Shown: positions 8,361-17,463, counted from the first letter of the stretch. The stretch is 64,000 nucleotides of DNA from Candidatus Vagococcus giribetii (GCF_017316185.1 NZ_JAFLVX010000015.1:124001-188000), one strand, 5' to 3'. The notes: a model not told the origin generated them from the sequence alone. Numbers and translations: made by a program.

Positions 8361-10283
8361 TTATTTTTTCAATTCTTGACTGGCATTTAATCCAGCTAAA
8401 CGTCCAGACGTATAAGCAAAACCTAAAGTAGCTCCTTCAAAATCTACATAAACTTTTCCGTACATACCACCGGCATCAGAACCTGCCACATAAAGATTTG
8501 GAATAACGTTGCCTTTTGCATCAACAGCTTGAATATTTTCATTAATGCGGACTCCACCTAATGTTCCTAAGTTTCTCGCTACAAATTTAATCGCATAGTA
8601 TGGACCTTCATCAACACCAATTAAACGTTTTGTATCTGCAAAAAATAAGTCATCTTTACCAGATTTAATACTATCATTGTATTGCTTAACAGACTGTTTA
8701 AAGGCTCCTTCATCTACTTTCATAGACTTAGCTAATTCTTCAACAGAATTACCTTTGAAAATCATACCTTTTCCCGCTAAAGAATCTAATAGTGGAACAA
8801 AATCATAAGCCATTTCTTCTTCAGCCAAGAACTCATCTGTATCATTTGGCTCATTAAACTCCATGAAAAACTGACGATTATTTTCCCATTTTTTAAATTG
8901 ATGTTCGATTGATTTAGTCCCTGACTTCTTAATTTTATTTAACATATTAGAATCAACAATAACATATTCCGTTTGATTCGGTTGAGAAGCTATTTCTGCT
9001 CCATGAACAGAATACAACGTTGCATGTGTTTCATCGCTAAATCTCTTACCATCTGTGTTTACTCTTAAGTTTGGGTATTTAGTAAACGTTGTTAATGCAT
9101 ACCACTCGTCCCCTACTTCTTTTGGAACATTCCCAATATCTTTAGGATCATTTTTTTCCCAGAAATACTGAGCTACTTCTGTTCCTTCTTTAGCAGCACC
9201 AGCATCCCAAGCCATTTGGACACCATCGCCTTTATTTTGTTCGATTTCACCTTTTGTATAAGGCTCACCCATATATTCTTTCAGCATGTCATCGTTACCA
9301 CCAAAACCACCTGTTGCTAGAATGACTTTTTCAGCTTTTACAGTTAGTTTGCTACCATCTTTTTGTTTACCAACAACACCGCTTACTTTTCCATTATCAT
9401 CTTTAAGCAATTCCTCTACAGGCGTATCGAAGTAAACATCACCACCAGCTTTTTTAAAGTTTTCAATTAAATTAGTAATTGCTTTAGTTCCGCCATCTTG
9501 ATAACCATGTAAAGTAGCTGGATTTCCAATATGCTCATAACCGCCACCTGTTCCAGCATCTGCTAACTTCAACTTAACACCATTTTCATTTAACCAGTCC
9601 ACAGTTGGTCCAGACTCATCGATAATTTTTCTAACTAAAAGAGAGTTCATATTTCCTTGTGAGGCTTCTAAGTATTTGTCATAGAGCCATTCTTTATCGA
9701 CTGTTTTATTCTTTTCCTTTTGTTCTTTACTATCAGCTGCAAACATACCACCAGCTAATGTACCTGCCCCCATTGGTTGAGCCGTTTTTTCAAGCAAAGT
9801 AACTTTAGCACCACTTTCAACAGCTGCCATCGCTGCTGAAGATCCCGCTGCCCCAGCACCAACTACAACAACATCTGTGCTAATTTCTTTATCTTCCGCT
9901 TTTTTTGTAGCTTTTTTATCTTTTTTACTTAGTTTTTCCGTATCCACGCCTGCTGATTTCAAAGCATCTTTGGTTCCATCAATAATTCCCTCTGAAATCA
10001 CAGTTGCTCCAGATACTGTATCCACATCTAAACTTTGACTATCCACAATTTCTTTAGGAATTCGTTCTAAAGCTGGTGCCGCTACATCTTCTGTTTCAGC
10101 ATGTTCTTTAACTTCTACTTTTTCAATCTTTTTATCTGATAAGGTTACTTCAACCTTAACATCTCCGTTCTTTCCTTGACCAACACCAGAATAAACACCT
10201 GATTTATACTGACTTTGATCTTGTTGACAACCTGTTAATAATAAACTTAATCCAAGTAACGATACAAAAAATCTCTTTTTCAT
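8361..10283 (-). CDS. extracellular flavoprotein reductase (FMN_bind + FAD-binding fumarate reductase-like lipoprotein)
   Basis: 640-aa lipoprotein: lipobox LTGC with Cys19, FMN_bind domain (about 29-112) with the flavinylation motif SGAT (91-94, Thr94 the expected ApbE target), then a flavocytochrome-c-type FAD domain (GAGAAG, 142-147) to the end. Such proteins act outside the membrane and pass electrons to small organic acceptors in flavin-based extracellular respiration. The C-terminal active-site segments read GTLGGVRIN and GGMYGKVYVDFEG, unlike the classical fumarate reductase motifs HHTMGG and NRLGGNA, so the acceptor may not be fumarate. A Rex-like operator lies at its promoter, and an AraC-type regulator is encoded directly upstream. 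Confidence 0.88.
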   Translation of the reverse strand: MKKRFFVSLLGLSLLLTGCQQDQSQYKSGVYSGVGQGKNGDVKVEVTLSDKKIEKVEVKEHAETEDVAAPALERIPKEIVDSQSLDVDTVSGATVISEGIIDGTKDALKSAGVDTEKLSKKDKKATKKAEDKEISTDVVVVGAGAAGSSAAMAAVESGAKVTLLEKTAQPMGAGTLAGGMFAADSKEQKEKNKTVDKEWLYDKYLEASQGNMNSLLVRKIIDESGPTVDWLNENGVKLKLADAGTGGGYEHIGNPATLHGYQDGGTKAITNLIENFKKAGGDVYFDTPVEELLKDDNGKVSGVVGKQKDGSKLTVKAEKVILATGGFGGNDDMLKEYMGEPYTKGEIEQNKGDGVQMAWDAGAAKEGTEVAQYFWEKNDPKDIGNVPKEVGDEWYALTTFTKYPNLRVNTDGKRFSDETHATLYSVHGAEIASQPNQTEYVIVDSNMLNKIKKSGTKSIEHQFKKWENNRQFFMEFNEPNDTDEFLAEEEMAYDFVPLLDSLAGKGMIFKGNSVEELAKSMKVDEGAFKQSVKQYNDSIKSGKDDLFFADTKRLIGVDEGPYYAIKFVARNLGTLGGVRINENIQAVDAKGNVIPNLYVAGSDAGGMYGKVYVDFEGATLGFAYTSGRLAGLNASQELKK

Positions 10284-10307
10284 TAATTTTTCCCCATCCT
10301 ATCTCGC

Positions 10308-10334
10308 TTGATAATTTTTTCACAATTGATTATA
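10308..10334 (-). promoter_or_regulatory. flavoprotein promoter with Rex-like operator
   Basis: On the minus strand, -10 TATAAT occupies 10329-10334. Four bases downstream is an 18-base site, on the plus strand TTGATAATTTTTTCACAA (10308-10325), which matches the Rex consensus TTGTGAAnnnnTTCACAA except for two bases. It would cover the transcription start. No strong -35 is seen, fitting an activator such as the neighbouring AraC protein. GGATGGGG serves as ribosome site. Confidence 0.55.
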
Positions 10335-10372
10335 ACAAGTCTAATGATAGTTAATAAGGTCTGAATCAACGA

Positions 10373-11245
10373 TTAATCTCCTCGTTTCAAAGATTCTTTA
10401 AATTCACCTGGAGTAATACCAACTAATTCTTTAAATTTCTTATAGAAAAAAGAACTTGATGTGTACCCACAAGCTAACGCCACTTCCTCTACTGAATAAT
10501 CAGTATGTTTCAATAAATCTTTTGCTTTTTCTAATCGTTCCATTTGGACAAGTTCCAAATAACTTTTACCAAACTCAAGTTTAAGACGATATGATAAATA
10601 ATTAGGATGATAATTAAAATAATCTGCCATTCTGATTAAAGTTATATCTTGAAAATGATTTTTAATATACTCTAAAATATCTGTTGCTTTGATCACTCGT
10701 TTGTTCCTGTCATTAGAACGCTCTCTTAGCTCTCTTTCGATTTCATAAATAAGAGACATCATTAATGAATACAATAATTGCTCTGAGAAATCCCATTCAT
10801 CATAATACTCACAAAGTATTCGAACAAATACAAAAGGTAAGTCATCTTCTAGCGTTGTCTTTAAATGAATACTAAACTGCTTGGAGTGAGTAGAATTCAT
10901 TGACTTCAATATATAACTAGTTGTCTCTGACAAGAGATTGATAAATTCTTTTTTAGGAATTAAAAACAAACTAAATATACTATTCTTTGATAATGTTAGT
11001 GACACTTTATTCCCTGTTGGAATTACTATCAGATTTCCTACATTTAAATAACCACTTGAATTCAAGTAGCCACTACCTTTCATCAAACTACCTATGACAA
11101 CATGATTTGGAAAGGTAATAGTTTGTTCTGTTATCTCCTTTATAATAAGACATTTCTTTTGCTGATTTTCTAAATCACCTTCACTAAATCTAAGTGACGA
11201 TTGTTCAAGTGTTTCTAAATAGTTAAGCAACTCATTAATCTTCAT
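10373..11245 (-). CDS. AraC-family transcriptional regulator
   Basis: 290-aa regulator with an N-terminal sensing region (about 1-170, cupin-like in pattern but not firmly recognised) and a C-terminal AraC DNA-binding domain with two helix-turn-helix units (about 190-285; second unit signature SVEEVALACGYTSSSFFYKKFKE then GITPGEF, here cited by its key residues). It ends 90 bases before the flavoprotein gene in the same direction, so it probably controls that gene in response to the electron acceptor or a related molecule. This is inference from position. Confidence 0.88.
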   Translation of the reverse strand: MKINELLNYLETLEQSSLRFSEGDLENQQKKCLIIKEITEQTITFPNHVVIGSLMKGSGYLNSSGYLNVGNLIVIPTGNKVSLTLSKNSIFSLFLIPKKEFINLLSETTSYILKSMNSTHSKQFSIHLKTTLEDDLPFVFVRILCEYYDEWDFSEQLLYSLMMSLIYEIERELRERSNDRNKRVIKATDILEYIKNHFQDITLIRMADYFNYHPNYLSYRLKLEFGKSYLELVQMERLEKAKDLLKHTDYSVEEVALACGYTSSSFFYKKFKELVGITPGEFKESLKRGD

Positions 11246-11290
11246 TTTTATCCCCTCTACTTAGTTAGTCTCATCTATAAAAGAGTACTA

Positions 11291-11332
11291 AAAAAAGACT
11301 GAACTTGAGAATAACACTCAGGTTCAGTCTTT
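11291..11332 (-). terminator. terminator downstream of the SagA-like gene
   Basis: AAAGACTGAACTTGAG pairs with CTCAGGTTCAGTCTTT with one mismatch; an A-run on the plus strand gives a T-run in the minus-strand transcript. Confidence 0.85.
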
Positions 11333-11351
11333 AAACATTTAAAAGTTGTTA

Positions 11352-12656
11352 TTACATACGTACGCCGAAGTCTGGTGACCAAGCTGAAATGCTTTGAACA
11401 CATACGTTTTGTCCTGGTTGTGGTGCATGGATATATTGTCCACCACCTACATAGATACCAACATGGTGAGTTGATCCAGGTGCTCCCCAGAATACTAAAT
11501 CTCCAGGTGCTAATTGGCTAAGTGAAATCTTAGCTCCTGCACCCTCTTGAGGTACAGTCCAACCACCGATTTCTCTTCCTTGAGCAACACGGTAAACATA
11601 AGATGTAAATCCTGAACAGTCAAATGAATCAGGTCCTTTAGCTCCCCAAACATATGGTTTTCCAATGTGTTTGTAAGCTTCAGCAACAACTGCACTTGCA
11701 TCTCCTGGTGCTGGAGGAGCTACTTCTTGACCGCCGCCTCCACCGTTACCATTGTCAACTGGAGGCGTTGTTTGTCCGCCACCGTTACCGTTGTCAACTG
11801 GAGGTGTTGTTTGTCCGCCACCGTTACCGTTGTTGTCAGTGTTGTTTTCTACTGGAGGTGTTGTTTGTCCACCACCGTCATTATTTGTTGTTGTACCAGA
11901 GTTATCTACTGTATTAGCTGGCTCTTTTTCTGCTTGTTTCACAGCTGCTTCAGCCGCTTTTTTAGCAGCTTCACGTTGAGCTTCAGCTTCAGCTTTTTCA
12001 GCTAAGAACTTATCTTTTTTACCTTGTTCAGTTTCTTTTTCAGCTGAGATTTCGCTAACTGCTGCTTGTTGAGCTAATTCTTGGTCGATTAATTCGCCTT
12101 TTTTCTGTTCTAAAACAACTGCTGTTTCTTGAACTTCAGCGATTTTATCTTCTGTTTCAGATTTTTTATCTTCAACAGCTTGTTTGTCTTCTTTTTGTTG
12201 TTTCATCATGTCGTTGTTTGCGTTAACTAATTTTGATGCTGCCATTACTTTTGTCACAGCGTCAGAAACTGAGTCTGATGTTAACACTAAGTCAACTACG
12301 TTAGAGTTGTTAGATTCAACTTGAACCGAACGAGCTTGTTCTTTGATAGAAGCATCACGTTTTTCAATACGTGCTTCTAAGTCTTTTACTTCCTCGTTTA
12401 ATGAGCCAATTTGTTTGTTTAACTCACCTTGTTTTGTTTGTAAAGCTGATGCTTCTTCTTTAATAGAAGCGATGTTTCCTTGAATTGAAGCTAATGCTGA
12501 TGAAGCAGTTGCTTCTTTACTTTTTAAGTCTGCAATTTTTTTGTCTTGTGATTCGATTTTTGAATCAACTGTGTCTGCACTTACAACTAATGGTAATGCA
12601 GTTGCTGATAACATAAGACTACTTATTAATAGTGTAGATAAAATCTTCTTTTTCAA
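11352..12656 (-). CDS. sagA: SagA-like NlpC/P60 peptidoglycan hydrolase
   Basis: 434-aa secreted hydrolase. Signal peptide (about 1-27), long coiled coil (about 30-240), a Gly/Asn/Pro-rich linker with repeated TTPPVDNGNGGGQ units (about 245-315), and a C-terminal NlpC/P60 domain with catalytic Cys347 (DCSGF), His398 (HVGIY) and His410 (YIHAP). The architecture and the position beside mreCD match enterococcal SagA/P54, which cleaves cross-linked muropeptides during septum separation. In Enterococcus faecium the released fragments are sensed by host NOD2; whether this holds here is unknown. Well-formed coding sequence with its own terminator. Confidence 0.93.
   Translation of the reverse strand: MKKKILSTLLISSLMLSATALPLVVSADTVDSKIESQDKKIADLKSKEATASSALASIQGNIASIKEEASALQTKQGELNKQIGSLNEEVKDLEARIEKRDASIKEQARSVQVESNNSNVVDLVLTSDSVSDAVTKVMAASKLVNANNDMMKQQKEDKQAVEDKKSETEDKIAEVQETAVVLEQKKGELIDQELAQQAAVSEISAEKETEQGKKDKFLAEKAEAEAQREAAKKAAEAAVKQAEKEPANTVDNSGTTTNNDGGGQTTPPVENNTDNNGNGGGQTTPPVDNGNGGGQTTPPVDNGNGGGGGQEVAPPAPGDASAVVAEAYKHIGKPYVWGAKGPDSFDCSGFTSYVYRVAQGREIGGWTVPQEGAGAKISLSQLAPGDLVFWGAPGSTHHVGIYVGGGQYIHAPQPGQNVCVQSISAWSPDFGVRM
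11740..11880 (-). repeat. in-frame tandem repeats in the sagA linker
   Basis: Three near-identical units of about 39 bases, one carrying a 15-base insertion, encode the Gly/Asn/Pro linker. The core on the plus strand reads CAACTGGAGGTGTTGTTTGT. Copies differ by only a few bases, so unit number may vary between strains by slippage or recombination without breaking the frame. Confidence 0.85.
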
Positions 12657-12788
12657 TTTGTTAGTCCCCCAAATATATAAATTATTCTTTAAATTTTCTC
12701 TTGTTATTTAACGATAATAGAATTGTAGCACAAGCACATGTCAGCCATATAATGAGAATGTTACAAACATGTTTCAAATCAAATAATT

Positions 12789-13304
12789 CTATTTACCTAC
12801 GTTAAACATTTTCTTTAATGGCACCACTAAAATGGCGATCAAACAAATGTTAACAATGAGTGTTGGGGCTAGTGTTCTAGCGAAAAAGTCCAACACAGTT
12901 GTATGTGTTAAATTAAAGATTGTTAAGAGTAATACACGTCCTAATGAGAGTGCTGTAACAAATACAATAAAACTTAGTATTAGGGTAAATGTATTAGGAT
13001 ACACATGTTCAAACAAGGCATACATGACTAAAACAATGAGTGGTAACAAAATAAAATTAATCCCTACTACATTGTAAAAATAAGAATCATATAACAAGCC
13101 AATGACTCCTGATGTAATTACCAAGTATGGCTTCTCCATTTGGAAGGTAGCAAACATTAAAAACAATAATAGTAAGTTACTTGTAAAGTCCATTGGTACT
13201 GATAAAACTGCTAGAATTCGACTACTAATATGACCATCAATTAGCATCATAAAAAACAAAATAAACGGCAAACTATAAGATAAGTATTTTCTCTTTTTTG
13301 TCAT
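12789..13304 (-). CDS. mreD: rod shape-determining protein MreD
   Basis: 171-aa membrane protein with about five helices and few charged residues outside the loops, the usual size for MreD. It overlaps the mreC stop by 4 bases. With MreC it positions the peripheral cell-wall synthesis machinery; in ovococci this supports side-wall elongation without MreB. It is followed after 130 bases by the sagA-like hydrolase gene, linking wall synthesis and wall cutting. Confidence 0.88.
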   Translation of the reverse strand: MTKKRKYLSYSLPFILFFMMLIDGHISSRILAVLSVPMDFTSNLLLLFLMFATFQMEKPYLVITSGVIGLLYDSYFYNVVGINFILLPLIVLVMYALFEHVYPNTFTLILSFIVFVTALSLGRVLLLTIFNLTHTTVLDFFARTLAPTLIVNICLIAILVVPLKKMFNVGK

Positions 13305-14164
13305 TCATTGTTACCTGCCGATCTTTTAACAACAGTCACTTGACTCACGTCATACATATCTGCTAAGGGTGTAATTAAAACTTCATTCGTTAAACCTGTT
13401 TTATTTTTCTTAACTTCTTTTACTTCACCTACTAATAAGCCTTTTGGTGAATTATTCCCTAGGCCTGAAGTTGTTACTTTACTTCCGACTTCGATTTTAT
13501 CAGTTGATGTTAATTGAGAAACAACTAGAGTGTGTGTTTTATTGTTATAGCCATCCATTAAACCATATACCATGTCACCTTTGTCACCTGGAATCATCAC
13601 AGGAAAATGATTTGTTGTTTGGTTAATAGATGTTAATAATTCGACTTTAGCACTATTTTCTTCTGCAATAATTACTCGACCAATTAAGCCTTTATCTCCC
13701 ATAACTGCCATGTTCACATCAATGCCATCTTTTTTACCTTTATTGATAATCAGAACATCTTGCCAACTATCTGGTGAACGGTTCACCACACTAGCATTAA
13801 CAACATCGTAATTAATTAGTGTTTCATTTAGATCCAACTGTTTCTTTAATTTTTCGTTTTCTGATTTTAATACTTCTACTTCTGCTTGAAGTGAGGCATT
13901 ATGATCTATTTTTTTCTTTAACTCATCATTCTCTGAATAAGTATTAAATAAATTATTCACGGATTTCACCATGTTTTCAATCCCTCTAAAAGGTGCTTTA
14001 ACAATATTATCAATGGTTGCCACTACTCCGTTTACTTGAGATTGTCCAGGTAAACTTTCTTTTTTATTATCTCGTTGCATCGCAGTAAAACTAATAAGTA
14101 AAACCACTAGGATAATAATCGTTAGGGCAATAATGATATTTCGACTTGAATTAAATTTCTTCAC
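13301..14164 (-). CDS. mreC: rod shape-determining protein MreC
   Basis: 287-aa bitopic protein: short basic N-terminus, one membrane helix (about 8-27), a coiled coil (about 70-110) and the two beta domains of MreC (GDKGLIGRV and SGLGNNSPKGLLVGEV are typical). It works outside the membrane as a dimerising scaffold for elongation enzymes. It is first of the mreC-mreD pair and translationally coupled to mreD. Confidence 0.93.
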   Translation of the reverse strand: MKKFNSSRNIIIALTIIILVVLLISFTAMQRDNKKESLPGQSQVNGVVATIDNIVKAPFRGIENMVKSVNNLFNTYSENDELKKKIDHNASLQAEVEVLKSENEKLKKQLDLNETLINYDVVNASVVNRSPDSWQDVLIINKGKKDGIDVNMAVMGDKGLIGRVIIAEENSAKVELLTSINQTTNHFPVMIPGDKGDMVYGLMDGYNNKTHTLVVSQLTSTDKIEVGSKVTTSGLGNNSPKGLLVGEVKEVKKNKTGLTNEVLITPLADMYDVSQVTVVKRSAGNNE

Positions 14165-14296
14165 TTTTCCACCTCAATGAAATCTTCGTTTTTTGACGTA
14201 TACATAACCTCCATTCTAACATCATTTTTAAAAAATCGCTAGAAATCAACTGTTAAAATTAACAATTTTATAAGAAGTCTTCTCCTTTTATTTTGA

Positions 14297-14330
14297 CAAA
14301 AAAAGACTGGCTAAAAAGCCAATCTTTTAA
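14297..14330 (-). terminator. terminator of adhE
   Basis: AAAGACTGGCT pairs with AGCCAATCTTT (one mismatch) around a short A loop, followed by T-rich sequence on the transcribed strand. Confidence 0.85.
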
Positions 14331-14342
14331 TTATGTTTTTAT

Positions 14343-16943
14343 TTATCCTTTAAAAGAATCAATAATGATTTGTTGTAACTCACTGATTAATGGTTCTTTA
14401 GGGTTAGCTGTTGTACATTGATCTTCATAAGCAAGCTCAGCCATACGGTAAGATGTTTCGTCTAATACTTTTTGAGTAACACCTTGAGCTTCTAAGTTCA
14501 TTTCAATGCCAACACGTTTTCCTAAATCGTAAATAGCAGTTGCTAATGCTTCTACTAATTCTTCTGTTGTGTTTCCTTTAAGCCCTAAGAAACGAGCGAT
14601 GTTAGCGTAGTCTGTATCTGCTCTAAAGAAATCATATTTAGGGAATAAAGCATGTTTTGATGGATCTTTTGCATTGTATCTAACAATGTGTGGTAAAAGA
14701 ATAGCATTAGTACGTCCATGAGGAATACCGTATTCTCCACCAATTTTATGAGCGATTGAGTGACAAATTCCTAAGAAAGCATTCGCAAAAGCCATACCAG
14801 CCATTGTTGAAGCATTATGCATTTTTTCTCTGTTTTCTAAGTTAGGATTTTTTACTGAATCTTCTAAATAATCAAAGACTAATTTAATCGCTTGTAAGCT
14901 TAAACCTCTTGTATAATCACTTGCCATAACAGATACATATGATTCGATTGCATGAGTTAATACGTCCATACCAGTATCTGCTGTTACTGAAGCTGGTACA
15001 CTCATTACAAATTGTGGGTCAATAATTGCCACATCTGGAGTTAATGCGTAATCTGCTAATGGGTATTTTACATGTGTTTCACTATCTGTAATAACTGCAA
15101 ATGGTGTTACTTCAGCACCTGTACCAGATGTTGTTGGAATACATACCATTTGAGATTTTTTAGCTGACTCAATTTTGTAAGTACGTTTACGAATATCTAA
15201 GAATTTTTGTTTTGCTCCAAAGAATTCTGTATCTGGATGTTCGTAGAATAACCACATACCTTTAGCAGCATCAATCGCTGAACCACCACCAATAGCAATA
15301 ATTGTATCTGGTTCAAACTTAGCAATTCTTTCTGTTCCTGCGTAAACTGTGTTTGTAGAAGGGTTTGGTTCAACATCAGAGAAAATTTCGTAAGTCACTT
15401 TGTTGTTACGTTTGTTTAACTCATCAATTACTTTTTGAGCGTAACCAAATTTAACCATACCTGGGTCACAAACAATAAAGACACGTTCTAAGTTTTCCAT
15501 TTTTTGTAAGTATTGAATTGAATTTAACTCAAAATAGATTTTTTCAGGAAGTTTAAACCATTGCATGTTTTTTCTCCTTTTTGTTACTGTCTTAGTATTA
15601 ATTAAGTTGATAGCTGTTACGTTTTTAGATACTGAGTTTTTACCGTAAGATCCACAACCTAATGTTAATGATGGAATCATGTCGTTGTAAATGTCACCAA
15701 TACCACCTTGAGCTGCTGGTGAGTTGATTAGGATACGACATGCGTTCATTCTTAAACCAAATTCAATATGTAAATCTTCATCTTCTGAATGGAGAACTGC
15801 TGTATGTCCTTCTCCACCAAGTTTTAACATTTGCTCACATAATTCTAAACCATGTTCACGACTGTTAGATTTCATCATAGCTAAAACTGGAGATAATTTT
15901 TCACGTGATAATGGGTACTCCGCTCCAGCACCTTCTAATTCAGCGATTAAAATTTTAGTTCCTTCTGGGACTTTAATGCCTGCTTCTTTAGCAATTGATA
16001 CAGCTGAATGGCCTACGATACTAGCGTTAACTGCTGTTTTAGATTCGTTCATTACTGTGTTTTCTAATTTAGCTAATTCGTTTGGTTTAACGAAATAAAC
16101 TTGATGAGCTTCAAACTCAGCTTTTACTTCTTCATAAACTTCTTTATCAACAATAACTGCTTGCTCAGATGCACAAATCATACCATTATCAAATGATTTA
16201 GATACGATTAAGTCGTTTACAGCGCGTTTGATTTGAGCTGATTTTTCAATGTATGATGGTGTGTTACCAGGTCCTACACCAAGTGCTGGTTTACCAGTTG
16301 AGTAAGCCGCTTTAACCATACCTGCTCCACCTGTTGCTAAAACAATTGCCACGCCTTCATGATTCATTAAAGCATTAGTTGCTTCAATCGAAGGTTGTTC
16401 AATCCATTGAACACAGTTTTCTGGTGCACCTGCTGCAATAGCTGCATCACGTACAACACGAGCTGCTTCTGCCGAACATTTTTGTGCGCTTGGGTGGAAA
16501 GCAAAAATAATTGGGTTACGTGTTTTAATTGAAATCATTGCTTTAAAAATAGTTGTTGATGTTGGGTTTGTTGTTGGTGTTACCCCACAAACAACTCCCA
16601 CTGGATCTGCGATTTCAATGATTTGTTTTACTTTATCTTCACTAATGACACCGACTGTTTTGTCATATTTAATATTGTTCCAAATACTTTCTGAAGCAAA
16701 CATATTTTTAATCGCTTTATCTTCATAAATACCACGGCCTGTTTCTTCAACAGCCATTTTAGCTAGTGGCATGTGTTGATTTAAAGCAGCCATTGCCATT
16801 TGATGGACGATATGATCTACTTCTTCTTGATTAAATTTTTTCATTTCCGCTAAGGCAGCATTCCCTTTAACAACTAACTCATCAATTACCTGTGCCACAC
16901 TGTTTTCTTGTTTTTCTTGCTTTTTATCTTTTGTTTTAACCAT
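14343..16943 (-). CDS. adhE: bifunctional acetaldehyde-CoA/alcohol dehydrogenase AdhE
   Basis: 866-aa fusion enzyme that reduces acetyl-CoA to acetaldehyde and then ethanol, regenerating two NAD+. The N-terminal half is an aldehyde dehydrogenase (FDNGMICASEQ with the catalytic Cys; GPGNTPSY). A linker near residue 450 leads to an iron-dependent alcohol dehydrogenase with PTTSGTGAEVTPF and the metal-site region HSIAHKIGGEYGIPHG. AdhE usually assembles into spirosome filaments. GGAGG lies just before the ATG. Promoter and two Rex-like operators upstream indicate NADH/NAD+ control. Confidence 0.97.
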   Translation of the reverse strand: MVKTKDKKQEKQENSVAQVIDELVVKGNAALAEMKKFNQEEVDHIVHQMAMAALNQHMPLAKMAVEETGRGIYEDKAIKNMFASESIWNNIKYDKTVGVISEDKVKQIIEIADPVGVVCGVTPTTNPTSTTIFKAMISIKTRNPIIFAFHPSAQKCSAEAARVVRDAAIAAGAPENCVQWIEQPSIEATNALMNHEGVAIVLATGGAGMVKAAYSTGKPALGVGPGNTPSYIEKSAQIKRAVNDLIVSKSFDNGMICASEQAVIVDKEVYEEVKAEFEAHQVYFVKPNELAKLENTVMNESKTAVNASIVGHSAVSIAKEAGIKVPEGTKILIAELEGAGAEYPLSREKLSPVLAMMKSNSREHGLELCEQMLKLGGEGHTAVLHSEDEDLHIEFGLRMNACRILINSPAAQGGIGDIYNDMIPSLTLGCGSYGKNSVSKNVTAINLINTKTVTKRRKNMQWFKLPEKIYFELNSIQYLQKMENLERVFIVCDPGMVKFGYAQKVIDELNKRNNKVTYEIFSDVEPNPSTNTVYAGTERIAKFEPDTIIAIGGGSAIDAAKGMWLFYEHPDTEFFGAKQKFLDIRKRTYKIESAKKSQMVCIPTTSGTGAEVTPFAVITDSETHVKYPLADYALTPDVAIIDPQFVMSVPASVTADTGMDVLTHAIESYVSVMASDYTRGLSLQAIKLVFDYLEDSVKNPNLENREKMHNASTMAGMAFANAFLGICHSIAHKIGGEYGIPHGRTNAILLPHIVRYNAKDPSKHALFPKYDFFRADTDYANIARFLGLKGNTTEELVEALATAIYDLGKRVGIEMNLEAQGVTQKVLDETSYRMAELAYEDQCTTANPKEPLISELQQIIIDSFKG

Positions 16944-16962
16944 GATAGCCTCCTGAAATAAT

Positions 16963-16980
16963 TTGTTATGTTCTTCACAA
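16963..16980 (-). promoter_or_regulatory. Rex-like operator 1 of adhE
   Basis: TTGTTATGTTCTTCACAA matches TTGTGAAnnnnTTCACAA at all but two of the 14 defined positions. It lies 4 bases downstream of the -10 box, so bound Rex would block the start of transcription. Confidence 0.7.
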
Positions 16981-16984
16981 ACAT

Positions 16985-17013
16985 AATATACAACATAATT
17001 TCACGATTGTAAA
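16985..17013 (-). promoter_or_regulatory. adhE promoter
   Basis: On the minus strand, -35 TTTACA (17008-17013) and -10 TATATT (16985-16990) are separated by 17 bases. Confidence 0.75.
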
Positions 17014-17030
17014 TACTTATTTGTGATTTT

Positions 17031-17048
17031 CTTCACTATTTTCATATG
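17031..17048 (-). promoter_or_regulatory. Rex-like operator 2 of adhE
   Basis: TTGTGATTTTCTTCACTA fits the Rex consensus with two mismatches (position 7 and the penultimate base). It lies upstream of the -35 box, so two dimers could flank the promoter. Confidence 0.65.
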
Positions 17049-17140
17049 TAATCGTTTCCTGTAATAATCTTACCTTTTATGAATTATAAAGTAAATATGC
17101 TAATAGTCACTTCCTTAAAATAAGACTATTTCAAAACAAA

Positions 17141-17186
17141 AAAAGACTTATAAAAATCAGATTTACTCTGATTTTATAAGTCTTTT
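17141..17186 (-). terminator. terminator of the comN-like gene
   Basis: A long stem, AAAGACTTATAAAAATCAGA with TCTGATTTTATAAGTCTTT and a 5-base loop, ends in a T-run on the minus-strand transcript. Confidence 0.9.
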
Positions 17187-17190
17187 ATCT

Positions 17191-17463
17191 TTAAAGGAGT
17201 TGATTCAAATCAGGAAATTCTTTTCTAGTCATTGCCTTGACTTGTTGATAATCAAAAAAATCATTTGGTGTTATTTTCTTAATGTCTGTTTTCATTTCTT
17301 TAATAGTTTCAGGTTTCTTTTTCTTCCAACGGTAATGGAGTAAAAAATCCCACATGTCCTTTTCTGAAATGTCTTGATACCCTAAATCAAGAAAATAAGC
17401 TACTTGATTGTTGACTGTTCCTTGCAATAACCAAGTCATAGGTTTGCTAATTTTATTTGCCAT
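17191..17463 (-). CDS. comN: ComN-like post-transcriptional regulator
   Basis: 90-aa protein resembling the ComN (YrzD) family: a helical fold with DISEKDMWDFLLHYRWKKKKP cited by its core WDFLLHYRWKKK, and the C-terminal DFFDYQQVKAM. In Bacillus, ComN post-transcriptionally limits late competence gene expression, and it also sits near yajC/secDF and tgt, matching the position here. The function in this organism is unproven. It follows yajC by 33 bases and ends at a strong terminator. Confidence 0.75.
   Translation of the reverse strand: MANKISKPMTWLLQGTVNNQVAYFLDLGYQDISEKDMWDFLLHYRWKKKKPETIKEMKTDIKKITPNDFFDYQQVKAMTRKEFPDLNQLL

Noticed and set aside
11654-12005. Several overlapping plus-strand open frames opposite the SagA gene
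   Set aside because: They are low-complexity shadows of the Gly/Asn/Pro repeats and Ala/Glu-rich coiled coil on the other strand, with no ribosome sites.
15724-16098. 124-aa plus-strand frame inside adhE
   Set aside because: It lies fully antisense to a highly conserved enzyme region and has no promoter or ribosome site.
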